Source: Planctomicrobium sp051465645
GTDB taxonomy: Bacteria; Planctomycetota; Planctomycetia; Planctomycetales; Planctomycetaceae
Assembly: GCF_051465645.1 (NCBI RefSeq)
Contig: NZ_CP195790.1
Span: 2,356,001-2,420,000, forward strand
Length of the DNA stretch: 64,000 nt
Direction of reading: 5' to 3'
Part shown: piece after piece, positions 34,057-43,801 of the stretch
How the letters are laid out: every line of letters begins with the position of its first letter
Numbering within the stretch: the stretch's first letter is position 1
Translations under genes and position numbers: made by a program
Notes under the pieces: generated by a model
Seen by the model: the letters and a program-made list of their open reading frames with translations, nothing else
Databases searched by the model: none
Told to the model about the DNA's origin: nothing

Positions 34057-35274
34057 TCATGCGGGGATGACGACCTCGTAAAGGACTTTTCCTTCGAGCG
34101 ACTTCGTGGTCAGCGTAAGAGCCTTCTGATTGGCGACACCTTCAATGATCGTCGCATTGTCCTTTCTTGGGCCGCCACCATTTAATTGGCCAATCGATTG
34201 GCTAGCCGATTTGGCCATCCAGGTGGCTTTGTGGATATGACCGGAAATCACAATCTGTACGCCGGCTTTTTCCAGTAGAGGAAGCCATGCATCGCGTGAC
34301 ACCTGCGAATACATCCAGAAATCGCGTTCCTTTCCGTCACTCTCCCACCACAGAGGAATATGACAAAAGAGAATTCGATACGGCGCCGACTTGAACCATG
34401 GCTCTTCAATGACTTTGGCAAGCCATTGCCGCTGCCGTTCACGGAATCGTTCGAAACCTGCCAATCCAGCGAAGGCCTCGCGATCGTCAGGCTTATCTTC
34501 ACCGGTATCCATCACTAATGAGGCGACAGGTCCACTACGGAACGCATAATAGAAGAGATCACCAGGCGTCCCTGTAAATTTCGGCAAAAGCCGAGCAGCA
34601 GGGCCACGAAGGTCGTGATTTCCTCGTGCATATGCCAGCGGCCACTGTGACGAAATCTCAAGACCACTCGGAGCGAGATACTGCGCCTTCATCTTCTCCG
34701 GTTCATAAACATCATTCGTCTGATCGCCGTTCCATTGCATGAAGTCAGGATGAAATTCACTCGTCAACTTCTGCAGAATCTTGATCGTTTCCTGATTTTC
34801 GTGAGTGTCATTCCAGACGATAAAACGTGTCGATTCTGCCGCAGGATTCAGCGTACGGAACGTCTTGAGCTCTGACGTAACAACTTCACCCTGGCCAATC
34901 TTATATGCGTTCGTGAACTCAATTTTTCGAGCAACGATCCGGTAACGAATCTCCTGATTCGGCGGCAGTGGGGGAAGCGTAAACTTGAGAACTTCCTTCT
35001 CGTACGGAAGCAAGCCAATGTCCTCGGCATCAATTCTTTGGAACTCTCCACTTCCAATTGCCAGTTCCAGATATCCGCTCGCAGGACCGTTGATTGCCTG
35101 CAGAATGCTCAACGATTCCGGTGCAGGTCCACTGACAACTGGGTGGCCCACCAGTAAAGGTCTTGCCGCTCCTGCATCTTTTTCCTTTGACGGCGACACG
35201 TTCTGTGCTTTTGCTGTAGCAACAACTCCCAAGCCCGCCGCAACCGTCGTTGATAGAAAATCACGTCTTAGCAT
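34057..35274 (-). CDS. Secreted metallophosphoesterase (Tat signal)
   Basis: 405 residues. The N-terminus MLRRDFLSTTVAAGLGVVA is a twin-arginine signal. After an Ig-like region (about 45-135) the calcineurin-like domain shows VWNDTHE, WNGDQTND, GNHDLRG, a FCHIPLWW segment and GHIHKATW, the metal ligands of the family, with DTHE in place of the usual DxH. It hydrolyses a phosphoester outside the cytoplasm. It follows the PQQ-propeller gene by 53 bases on the same strand, so they may form an operon. Confidence 0.88.
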   Translation of the reverse strand: MLRRDFLSTTVAAGLGVVATAKAQNVSPSKEKDAGAARPLLVGHPVVSGPAPESLSILQAINGPASGYLELAIGSGEFQRIDAEDIGLLPYEKEVLKFTLPPLPPNQEIRYRIVARKIEFTNAYKIGQGEVVTSELKTFRTLNPAAESTRFIVWNDTHENQETIKILQKLTSEFHPDFMQWNGDQTNDVYEPEKMKAQYLAPSGLEISSQWPLAYARGNHDLRGPAARLLPKFTGTPGDLFYYAFRSGPVASLVMDTGEDKPDDREAFAGLAGFERFRERQRQWLAKVIEEPWFKSAPYRILFCHIPLWWESDGKERDFWMYSQVSRDAWLPLLEKAGVQIVISGHIHKATWMAKSASQSIGQLNGGGPRKDNATIIEGVANQKALTLTTKSLEGKVLYEVVIPA

Positions 35275-35327
35275 TCTGTGCGCCTCAGGTGTGAATCGGA
35301 GTAAAGAGGAAAAAGCAACGTGTCACT

Positions 35328-36638
35328 TCACTGCTTCGGCTTCTCACCAATGCAGTAAAGGAATTTGTCAGTGCGAATAAGAACGCGATTCTCGCAAATC
35401 GTGGGAGTCGCCATCCCGCCATCGTCGCCAAGCTTGTTCTTACTGAGGATTTTGAATTCAGGAGAGATCTCAAAGACGATCATTTCTCCCTGTTCGCTTG
35501 GAATAAGGAATCGATTGCCGACTTGAATGATCGAAGCTGAAAAGCTTCCCGGCAAACGGCGTTGCCAGTTCAATTTTCCCGTCTCCAGTTGATAGCAAGC
35601 TAACGGGCCATCGTCTGCCAGAACAAGAACCTGTTCACCCACGATGAGTGGAGTTGTGACATACGCCACATTCTTTGATGCCTTCCAAAGAATGTTCGAC
35701 TCTGAAACGTTTGAAAGATCATCGACTTTGGCCGCCAGGATCTCCTTTTCAGGGTAGCCGCCGCTGACGACAAGAAACGGCGGACTGACGGTAACTGAAT
35801 TCGCAACGACACGAGCACTCCCGGGTATCTGCCAAAGCTGATTGCCGTTGTCAGGGTCATAGCTGCAAACACGATTCATCCCGGCAACCAGAATCTGTGG
35901 TTTGCCTCCATAAGTCGCAACAATCGGACAGCCGTAGCTTCCATTGCTTGGATGCCCTTCTCTCGGCGTGCGCCAGACGACATCTCCGGTGCCGCGATGC
36001 AACGCAGCGATGAATCCTGTCCCCAGGCTATCTCCATTCACAATCACCAGCGAACCAAACATCGTTGGTGATGGACCAAACCCATGCTCCGTTGTGAATG
36101 GACCGACTTCTTTCGACCACAGAATCTTCCCATCCAGATCGAGTTTGTTCACCCAGATTTTTGCGTGATTAACGAATGCGGCGAAGACATGCGCCCCATC
36201 ACAGCACACAGACGTTGACGCCTGCGAATTCTTTCGATGCATTTTGGGAAAGCCTCCTTGGTGGACTTGAGTCGCCCAAAGTTGCTTCCCGGTTTCGAAG
36301 TCGTATGCGAGCACAGATTGGGTCTCTGCTTCCTCATCCGCAGTCGTCAGATAAACAGATTTTCCACAGCGGATCGGGGAAGAATGCCCTCTCCCTGGAA
36401 CCTCTGCCTTCCACAGGACATTCTCCTCCTCTGACCATTGAAGAGGAATTGCCTGATCACCAGCATTGTTATCTTGTCGCGGCCCGCGCCAGAGGGGCCA
36501 GTCAGTCGCAGCCACGGTGATGGGAACAACTTCGAGTTCCTTATCGGTATCAACAGAAATTTCAGTGACAGGGGTCCCCGGTTGACTACATGCGGAGGAT
36601 GCGGCCAGAGCCAGTATCAAGACAATCCGCAGGAACAT
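35328..36638 (-). CDS. PQQ-like beta-propeller lipoprotein
   Basis: 436 residues. A short signal peptide ends in a lipobox-like SSAC. The mature protein has repeated propeller blades such as WPLWRGPRQDNN, YDFETGKQLWATQV, YDPDNGNQLWQIPG and YQLETGKLNWQRRLPG. This family, abundant in planctomycetes, resembles BamB and quinoprotein dehydrogenases, but no cofactor ligands are evident. It likely binds other proteins or ligands at the envelope. It is upstream of the phosphoesterase. Confidence 0.88.
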   Translation of the reverse strand: MFLRIVLILALAASSACSQPGTPVTEISVDTDKELEVVPITVAATDWPLWRGPRQDNNAGDQAIPLQWSEEENVLWKAEVPGRGHSSPIRCGKSVYLTTADEEAETQSVLAYDFETGKQLWATQVHQGGFPKMHRKNSQASTSVCCDGAHVFAAFVNHAKIWVNKLDLDGKILWSKEVGPFTTEHGFGPSPTMFGSLVIVNGDSLGTGFIAALHRGTGDVVWRTPREGHPSNGSYGCPIVATYGGKPQILVAGMNRVCSYDPDNGNQLWQIPGSARVVANSVTVSPPFLVVSGGYPEKEILAAKVDDLSNVSESNILWKASKNVAYVTTPLIVGEQVLVLADDGPLACYQLETGKLNWQRRLPGSFSASIIQVGNRFLIPSEQGEMIVFEISPEFKILSKNKLGDDGGMATPTICENRVLIRTDKFLYCIGEKPKQ

Positions 36639-36799
36639 TTCACCACTCCTGTTGCGAACTCGTCCCTTCAGAGTTCATCACACAGAATGCCGTGTGAACG
36701 CTGAGAGAATATCAGTCCCGCAATTACAATTTGTACGGTCAAGGTGGCGAGCCCAACAAGTCACGTAAGCCACCGCCTATGGATACCACGGTACAAAAA

Positions 36800-36830
36800 C
36801 AGGGCAGAGCAAACAATTTGCTCTGCCCTG
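36800..36830. terminator. Intrinsic terminator after glnS
   Basis: 14-bp perfect stem (36800-36813 with 36817-36830), 3-base loop, with T5 next to it on the minus strand. Confidence 0.88.
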
Positions 36831-36891
36831 TGAATTCAATGAAGGAGTAAATCAGGGAGGAATTTCCGCCCTGTAACCCGCCTGAGTAGAC

Positions 36892-38586
36892 TTAGCTCTT
36901 GGCTTGCGATTTCTGCCAATTGTCTTTTAGCGTCACAGACCGATTGAACACGAGCGAGTCAGGTCGACTGTCTTCCGAATCAATGACGTAATACCCTTTT
37001 CGCTCAAACTGAACCGGAACGCCAGCGACGCAATCGACAAGTGATGGTTCCAATTTGCAGTCTTTCAACACCTGCAGCGAATTCTCGTTCAAAGCTGATT
37101 TCCAGTCTTCCCCTTCCGGGATGTCAGCTGGATTTTCAACTTTGAGCAAATGATCGTAGAGACGCACCTCGGCGGACACCGCATGAGCAGCGCTCACCCA
37201 GTGAATCGTTCCTTTGACTTTCCGTCCGTCCGGAGCGTTGCCGCCTCGGGTTTCTGGATCGTAGGTACAACGAAGCTCGATGATCTTGCCGTCTGCGTCT
37301 TTGACCACTTCTTCACACTTGATAAAGAAGGCCCAACGCAGTCGAACTTCCTGACCGGGCGCGAGCCTGAAATACTTCTTCGGAGCAACCTCCATGAAGT
37401 CTTCCTGCTCGATGTACAGTTCACGCGAGAATGGGATTGAGCGAGTTCCTGCCGATGCATCTTCCGGATTATTGACGGCCTCAAGGTGCTCAACCTGTCC
37501 CTCAGGGTAGTTTGTGAGCACGACCTTCAATGGCTCCAGCACTGCCATTCGACGCTCTGCAGACCGGTTTAACGTGTCGCGAAGAGCATTCTCGAGCACG
37601 ACCATGTCGGTCAGGCCGTTATATCGCGTGACACCAATGTTCTTGCAGAACGAGCGAATCGACTCAGGTGTGTATCCGCGACGGCGCAACCCTGAAATGG
37701 TCGGCATCCGTGGATCGTCCCAGCCAGTCACAGCCCCTGCCTGCACCAGTTCGAGAAGCTTACGCTTACTCATCACAGTGAAGGTGAGATTCAGCCGTGC
37801 AAACTCGTATTGCTTCGACGGGAAGATTTCCAGTTGCTGCAGGAACCACTCGTAAAGCGGCTTGTGAGTTTCAAACTCCAGTGTGCAGATTGAGTGAGTG
37901 ATCTGTTCGAGTGAATCACACTGCCCGTGCGCATAATCGTACATCGGGTAAATACACCACGCATCTCCTGTCCGGTGATGGTGTGCGTGACGAATACGAT
38001 AGAGCAACGGGTCTCGCAGAATCAGGTGCGTCGAGGCCATGTCGATCTTTGCACGAAGAACATGTTCACCGTCAGCAAACTCGCCTGCCCGCATGCGTGC
38101 AAAGAGGTCCAGATTCTCTTCAACACTGCGACTTCTGCAGGGACTGTTTGTTCCCGGCACAGTCGCTGTTCCTCGCTGCTGGCGGATCTCTTCGAATGTC
38201 TGGCTATCAACGTAGGCGAGATCTTTACGAATCAGATCACACGCCCAGGCATAAAGCTGTTCAAAATATTCCGAGGCGTAGTGCAGTTCGTCCCATTCAA
38301 ACCCCAGCCAGCGCACATCATTCTGAATCGAATCAACGTACTCGACATCTTCTTTTGTCGGGTTCGTGTCATCGAAGCGAAGATTGCACTTCCCGCCAAA
38401 TTCATTGGCGATTCCAAAGTTGAGGCAGATCGATTTTGCATGACCAATATGCAAATAGCCATTCGGCTCAGGAGGAAAGCGGGTTTGAACTCGACCGCCA
38501 TTCTTCCCGGCTGCGAGATCTTGAGCCACAATCTCTCGAATGAAGTCCAATTTCTCTGGGGACGATCCAGTTGACTCAACTTCCAT
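36892..38586 (-). CDS. glnS: Glutaminyl-tRNA synthetase
   Basis: 564 residues from the ATG at 38586; upstream in-frame sequence lacks synthetase character. TRFPPEPNGYLHIGHAKSI carries the HIGH motif and VMSKRKLLEL the KMSKS-like motif. NLRFDDTNP, YDYAHGQCDSLEQITHS and GWDDPRMPTISGLRRRGYTP are class Ib signatures specific to GlnRS. It charges tRNA-Gln directly, so the indirect Gat route is not required for this tRNA. Confidence 0.95.
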   Translation of the reverse strand: MEVESTGSSPEKLDFIREIVAQDLAAGKNGGRVQTRFPPEPNGYLHIGHAKSICLNFGIANEFGGKCNLRFDDTNPTKEDVEYVDSIQNDVRWLGFEWDELHYASEYFEQLYAWACDLIRKDLAYVDSQTFEEIRQQRGTATVPGTNSPCRSRSVEENLDLFARMRAGEFADGEHVLRAKIDMASTHLILRDPLLYRIRHAHHHRTGDAWCIYPMYDYAHGQCDSLEQITHSICTLEFETHKPLYEWFLQQLEIFPSKQYEFARLNLTFTVMSKRKLLELVQAGAVTGWDDPRMPTISGLRRRGYTPESIRSFCKNIGVTRYNGLTDMVVLENALRDTLNRSAERRMAVLEPLKVVLTNYPEGQVEHLEAVNNPEDASAGTRSIPFSRELYIEQEDFMEVAPKKYFRLAPGQEVRLRWAFFIKCEEVVKDADGKIIELRCTYDPETRGGNAPDGRKVKGTIHWVSAAHAVSAEVRLYDHLLKVENPADIPEGEDWKSALNENSLQVLKDCKLEPSLVDCVAGVPVQFERKGYYVIDSEDSRPDSLVFNRSVTLKDNWQKSQAKS

Positions 38587-38794
38587 GGACGTTCGGCTCC
38601 TGCCGGTTCTGGGACTATTCGCACCCTCGGCTGGAGCCTGACTCCAGACGCGAGAGGGGCAGAGACGCAGGACACGGCATTGCCCAGACGAATCGCCCTT
38701 CACTCCCGGATTCTAAGAAAGACGAGTTCTTCCCGACAGGGAGACGGGCAGCAGAGTTTGGGAGCGATGACAAGGCGATCGCACCCGATCATTC

Positions 38795-39244
38795 CTATTG
38801 AAGCAGGACCTGATCATCGGCCTCTGGCTGAACGCTCGCGGTAATCGCATCAAAGATCGGCTCGAACTGCTCGCGTTCGTGATCAGTCACCTGTGCCATC
38901 ACAAAGAAAGTCCGACCGCCGATTTCCAGCGTCCGCATGAAAACACAATTCACAAGTTCCAACGCGACGAATTCAATATTTCGCCCGATGGCAGACTCGC
39001 CAGCCATCGCAGCTTCTACCGGGTATTCGTCAACATCTTCGTACTCGTCTTTGAAAGCCTGGATCGCTTCTTCCAAAACCCGTTCCGCGCGTGGGCGACT
39101 TCGTAAAACGGTGATTGACCAAAATGCTCCACTATCACCCACAGAAACGGTGATGGCATCGTCACGAGGCTCTTCAGTTAACTCCCAGTGGCCGGGATAG
39201 CCAAAAGTCACGCCGTGAGCTTGGTAGGTTCTGTCGAAGTTCAT
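38795..39244 (-). CDS. Conserved hypothetical protein
   Basis: 149 residues from the ATG at 39244. No signal peptide or membrane helix. Alternating strands (ITVSVGDSGAFWSITVLRSR, NCVFMRTLEIGGRTFFVM) suggest an alpha/beta fold similar to PsbP/Mog1-type domains; I cannot name the family. It is 208 bases upstream of glnS on the same strand. Confidence 0.6.
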   Translation of the reverse strand: MNFDRTYQAHGVTFGYPGHWELTEEPRDDAITVSVGDSGAFWSITVLRSRPRAERVLEEAIQAFKDEYEDVDEYPVEAAMAGESAIGRNIEFVALELVNCVFMRTLEIGGRTFFVMAQVTDHEREQFEPIFDAITASVQPEADDQVLLQ

Positions 39245-39493
39245 TGAAATCAATCCTGCAGAGGAAGCCACTCCAATCGGAAATGAACTTCACTGCGGTC
39301 CAGCGTGTATTCGAAGGTCCAACGAACCACTCGGGCGCCGTGCTTTGCCGTCCGGACGCACACATTCAGTGACGTACAGACTCTCCACAGGAATTCTCAA
39401 CCACTGAATCGACAGCAATTTGCGCAATTCATTTCGCTGAAATCATGGGCACGTCTCAGTCAAATGCGATCTCCACCAGAAGATCAGCCGACT

Positions 39494-41107
39494 TTAAAAC
39501 GCGCCTTCACGGAAGAGCACAGTGCGAATGGTCCGGCCAAGAATAAAGATGTCGAGCCACAATGACCAGTTACGGACATAGTAAGCATCGTAAGCCACAC
39601 GTTCTTCGAAGGTCGTGTGATTGCGGCCAGAGATCTGCCACATCCCGGTAATCCCTGGTCGCACCTTCATGTACAGCGGAAGCACATCGCCGTAGAAATC
39701 ACTCTGGTCTTCCATAAATGGACGGGGACCAACCAGGCTCATCTCCCCTTTGAAGACGTTCCACAATTGCGGAATCTCATCAAGGCTCGACTTGCGAAGG
39801 AAGTTTCCGATACCAGGGATGATACGCGGATCGTCCTGCAATTTCTGGTTGACTTCCCACTCCGGAAGAAACTCCGGGTGCTGTTCCAGATATTCTTCCA
39901 GTTTTCGTTCGGCATCCAAAACCATGGTGCGGAACTTCCAGACCCGGAACTTCTCTCCCCCCTTACCAATACGTTCCTGACTATAGAACATTGGCCCAGG
40001 GGAATGCCGTTTCAGGCAAATCCAGGCACAGATCATCACCGGAATCAGTCCGATCATCAAAATCAGACCACCGATGGAGACTGCAACCAGGTCAAAGACA
40101 CGCTTGCAGAACTGAGATGTTGGGCTCAGAAGACGTTCGCGGACATGCAGTCCAAGAACCCCACCGAGGTCCCGAGTTCGACTCCAAAGATTCGGGAATC
40201 CCTGACAAGCTGGAACGACAATGAGATTCGGGATTGAAGCACAATACGGGAGAATTCGCGGAAGAGTCTCTTCCTGAATTCCATCGTCCATTGGAATCAA
40301 TGCCCAGTGAACTTTGTTTTCCCTCGCAATTTCAGCAATTTCGGAGAGTGAACCCAGAAATTCCCCGGACGGATCATCTGGCAGACAGTGCTGCTCGCTT
40401 ACCATCCCGATCGGATTCAATCCGGAACCGCATTTTCGACGCATTGCCGCCAATAGGCGCACTGCAGATTCGCCACTACCAATTACCAAGGCAGGCTGCG
40501 CCCACCAGCTGTAGCCGGCGAGGATTTCCCGGGAGGTGCACCGTAGCAACGGAGCAAAGAACACACTGAACGCTGTCATCGACAGGATAAACGCCACGTC
40601 ACTGAACTTCGGAGACCCAAACATGAATGCTGAAGCAAGCAGAATGAATCCCCCGGCCAATGTGCCAAGGATCATCTGCTTCAGTTCGACGACGGGATTA
40701 ATTCCCACTCCGGGATAGAGCCCGAAGATGGAATAGACAACAACAAAGATCACCACATTCAAAAACAACTCAGGGTGATCATGAAGGTGGAGAAGTGGCA
40801 GACGTCCGATCGCCGCGGCACAGACTCCAGCAGCAACCAAACCTAGCGCCAGACCAATCACATCCATCAACAGGAGCGGAATTCCGGTACGGAGATTCTG
40901 AAAAAAGCTCCCCAGAACAGAGACTGAACTCGTTTCCGCATAAGAACCGGGGCGAACGTGAGGACCGATCGGAACGCTCACAACCTGTTTCCGCTGTGTC
41001 TCTGTTTTGACAACAGAACCAGGGACATCCGACACCTGAACAGCTGCCTCTTCCCCTGAAAGGTGGGCATCCAGCCGAACAGCGCGTTTTGCAGGAAGAG
41101 TCGTCAT
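39494..41107 (-). CDS. Polyprenyl-phosphate sugar phosphotransferase (WbaP/WcaJ-like)
   Basis: 537 residues from the ATG at 41107. Four membrane helices lie at about residues 65-190, then a Rossmann-like domain (ALVIGSGESAVRLLAAM). The C-terminal bacterial sugar transferase domain begins CKRVFDLVAVSIGGLIL and contains FYSQERIGKGGEKFRVWKFR, KSSLDEIPQLWNV and LVGPRPFMEDQ. Such enzymes load the first sugar-phosphate onto undecaprenyl phosphate to start exopolysaccharide or capsule synthesis. It stands alone here, though two glycosyltransferases lie 8-14 kb away. Confidence 0.94.
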   Translation of the reverse strand: MTTLPAKRAVRLDAHLSGEEAAVQVSDVPGSVVKTETQRKQVVSVPIGPHVRPGSYAETSSVSVLGSFFQNLRTGIPLLLMDVIGLALGLVAAGVCAAAIGRLPLLHLHDHPELFLNVVIFVVVYSIFGLYPGVGINPVVELKQMILGTLAGGFILLASAFMFGSPKFSDVAFILSMTAFSVFFAPLLRCTSREILAGYSWWAQPALVIGSGESAVRLLAAMRRKCGSGLNPIGMVSEQHCLPDDPSGEFLGSLSEIAEIARENKVHWALIPMDDGIQEETLPRILPYCASIPNLIVVPACQGFPNLWSRTRDLGGVLGLHVRERLLSPTSQFCKRVFDLVAVSIGGLILMIGLIPVMICAWICLKRHSPGPMFYSQERIGKGGEKFRVWKFRTMVLDAERKLEEYLEQHPEFLPEWEVNQKLQDDPRIIPGIGNFLRKSSLDEIPQLWNVFKGEMSLVGPRPFMEDQSDFYGDVLPLYMKVRPGITGMWQISGRNHTTFEERVAYDAYYVRNWSLWLDIFILGRTIRTVLFREGAF

Positions 41108-42214
41108 TCCGTTACTCGTCGCGAGGACAACCAGCACTACCTGTCAATGAACAAGGACACCCCTTGCTCCTGAATGCTGATTCGCAAGCAGAACCCGTAG
41201 TCGTTCTCTCACTCAATTAAGTTCCGTGAATTCGCAGTCTCGATTCCCCAAGAGAAAGCTCTCTCGAATCACCTCGATTCAACCAATCACAGACGACCCA
41301 TTAAGTGCAGGCTCCCTATTCCACCCCCAATGATCAAGTGCAAAATCATCACATTGAGTAATTCTCGTCACATTCCCTATACCAGCACGAATATTTCATA
41401 CACGTAAAATGGAATATGAGAAACCTCTTAAAATAAGCCTCGCAGGAACAGACACGTGTGAATCAATTTGAAACACAAGCAAAACAGGCTGCTACACCTG
41501 TGCGCATCAAATCGCAACACGCCGATTGCACTGGAGAGACCCTTCCTTGAATTACCACATTCCCTATCGCCAAGAGAAATCACACCGGAATATTTCCTAG
41601 TGTCATTACGAATCCTGACGAAAGTGCCGAGGCTCACAAGATGCGATTAAATACTCGCTCTGTAAATTTCCTCGCCCGATATGGTTCCAGCTATTGGATT
41701 GATCAACCTGCTCTCGAATTCACTTCAAGCAGCCCCCTCAGCCTGTAATGCGACGGTGCTGCAATCCGACGGCAGTTCCTTGACCCCCCAACTTGTAAGC
41801 AGAATTGGCTCCGCTTTCCAGAGAAACATTGAAATTATCGTAAAATTCCCCCCTAACCTCCCACTAGTCGTACTCGGTGTACACATCCAGCGCCGCACAT
41901 CTGGTCGCAGCCCTCGATTTGAAGGAGGCACGGCAATCTACTCCTTCGCTTGCAGGGGGAACCAGACCTCAGTCAACACCAAGCTGTTCACACTGTGAAG
42001 GTTGGTGTGTATGTGATGATTTTTCCAATCGCAAACTGTAGGTATCCCGTGGGTTTTTGCGAAACTATTCGTGCATTCGCGGAAGGGAGACCCTAAACTT
42101 CGCATGGTAGGCTATCGGGCAGCGCCTGCGTCGCAAGTGCAACGGGGAAGATCACAACCTTCAATCGTCATCTTCACTGCCAGATCATTGTCACCTTTCA
42201 GAGCGTCCGTCCGC
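41108..42214. other. Long AT-richer intergenic region before the megasynthase locus
   Basis: About 1.1 kb separates the divergent sugar transferase and the lipid/polyketide genes. A 105-codon plus-strand frame at 41681 has no family resemblance. A perfect 13-base palindrome TTCACACTGTGAA lies at 41987-41999 and could be an operator. The promoter of the downstream locus must lie here. Confidence 0.4.
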
Positions 42215-43801
42215 ATGGGCCTTCGACGATTTACGCTGTTAACCGGATCGACAGGACAAGTAGGCCAGTTCCTGCTCGTGGATCTGTTGCGCAGTCAAAT
42301 CCCGGTCGCCGTTCTTACGCGATCAGATCGTTCCCGATCCGCTCAGGCTCGAATCGATGACTTGATTTCCCGTTTCGAGACGCTGACCTCCAGACGGCTC
42401 CCTCGACCTGTCGTTCTGGACGGGAACCTCGCCAGCTCAGGACTAGGTCTCACCCTCGACAGCCGTAAATGGATCGAGGCGAACTGCGATTCGGTCATCC
42501 ACTCCGCCGCAAGCCTCTCATTCAAGCCGGCGGCCCAACATCCAGACAACGAACCGTTCCTGACGAATGTCAACGGGACGCAACAGCTGGTTGACCTGTG
42601 CAGCAATGCCGGGATTCGCGAGTTCCACGACATCTCAACTGCTTATGTTTGCGGACTGCGAACAGGTCGGATCATGGAAGCCGAAGGCCAGCATGGCCAG
42701 CAGTTCTCAAACGATTACGAAGAGAGCAAACTCCAGTCGGAAGCAATCGTTCATTCCGCTGGTTTTGATTCCCTAACCGTATACCGCCCTTCAATTGTTG
42801 TCGATCTGGAAGAAGGCGCGCAGCAGCTCGGTGAACGGACCATTTACTATGCGTTCAGTGTGTTCCAACTCCTGACCAAACAGTTCGGAAATCTGGATCA
42901 CAGCTATTTGTTTCAGACCGTTGGGCTGACTGGTCAAGAACGCAAGAACATTGTTCCTTCAAGTTGGGTCGCCAGAACGATTATTGAAATCTTCCGACGT
43001 CCGTCTTTGCATGGGAAGACGTATCACCTGACAAATCCGCAGGGGACTTCGATTGCGGAGCTCTTTCATGCGTTTCAGGAAGTCGTGCAGCCCGGCAGCA
43101 ACAAAACACGTTCAGCAGAAAAGCCAGATGCTGGATGGGGCACGATCACCGGCGTCATTGAAAATTTCGTCGAAACATTCACACCCTACTTCCGAGACGA
43201 TCCACAATTCGATCAGACCAATTTGCAACATGCACTGAATGTCTGCCAGATCCCGAATTGCCCGATCATTGATTCCGCGGCACTGCAGAAGATTACGCGC
43301 CAACAGATGTCGACAAAAGGGGCAAAAAAAGCCCCCAACACGTCCACATCTCAGAACGTCCTATCCCAGCAGCAGATCAGCCCATGGTCTCAACTGCTGA
43401 AATCGTTCTCGAACCGCAAGCCTCTGAAACGAACACCAGAGTTCAGCTCCCAAATCCACCTGACTTTGACAGGCACAGAGGGTGGCCGCTGGTTGCTTCA
43501 GTTCAACCAAAAGCACGCAGATTCTCTGGCAGTCGTTCAGTTATTTTCGATTCAACCAGCATCCAGCACCCCAGAAGAGGGCACCGAGGTTTATACATCG
43601 GCCGCATGCTGGTCAGGGTTACTCGCAGGAGACGGTGACCTCAAGACTGCGCTCGAATCAGGGGCTTTATTGATTGAAGGGAACCCATCAGACGAGGCCG
43701 AAGAAAACCTCGCTGCTCTGATCAAGCTGCTTCGTCATCAGACGCTCGCCTTTCATCACCAATCCCAGCGTCATCCGGAGGTCACAGCTCATGGGAAGTA
43801 G
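42215..43801 (+). CDS. Thioester-reductase-like extended SDR with SCP2-like C-terminus
   Basis: 528 residues from ATG 42215; in-frame ATGs at 42104 and 42071 would add poorly conserved sequence. The N-terminal NAD(P) site reads G11-S-T-G-Q-V-G17, followed by DGNLASSGLGL, VIHSAASLSF, NVNGTQQLVDLC, and the YxxxK pair Y168/K172, the pattern of NAD_binding_4 thioester reductases that release acyl-ACP as aldehyde or alcohol. Residues about 410-525 (AACWSGLLAGDGDLKTALES, then GALLIEGN) resemble an SCP2 sterol/lipid-carrier fold. The stop overlaps the synthase start by 11 bases, indicating coupling. It could instead be an epimerase-like lipid reductase. Confidence 0.75.
   Translation: MGLRRFTLLTGSTGQVGQFLLVDLLRSQIPVAVLTRSDRSRSAQARIDDLISRFETLTSRRLPRPVVLDGNLASSGLGLTLDSRKWIEANCDSVIHSAASLSFKPAAQHPDNEPFLTNVNGTQQLVDLCSNAGIREFHDISTAYVCGLRTGRIMEAEGQHGQQFSNDYEESKLQSEAIVHSAGFDSLTVYRPSIVVDLEEGAQQLGERTIYYAFSVFQLLTKQFGNLDHSYLFQTVGLTGQERKNIVPSSWVARTIIEIFRRPSLHGKTYHLTNPQGTSIAELFHAFQEVVQPGSNKTRSAEKPDAGWGTITGVIENFVETFTPYFRDDPQFDQTNLQHALNVCQIPNCPIIDSAALQKITRQQMSTKGAKKAPNTSTSQNVLSQQQISPWSQLLKSFSNRKPLKRTPEFSSQIHLTLTGTEGGRWLLQFNQKHADSLAVVQLFSIQPASSTPEEGTEVYTSAACWSGLLAGDGDLKTALESGALLIEGNPSDEAEENLAALIKLLRHQTLAFHHQSQRHPEVTAHGK

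Noticed and set aside
41681..41998. 105-codon frame before the megasynthase locus
   Set aside because: No ribosome site, signal peptide or recognisable domain; left as intergenic.
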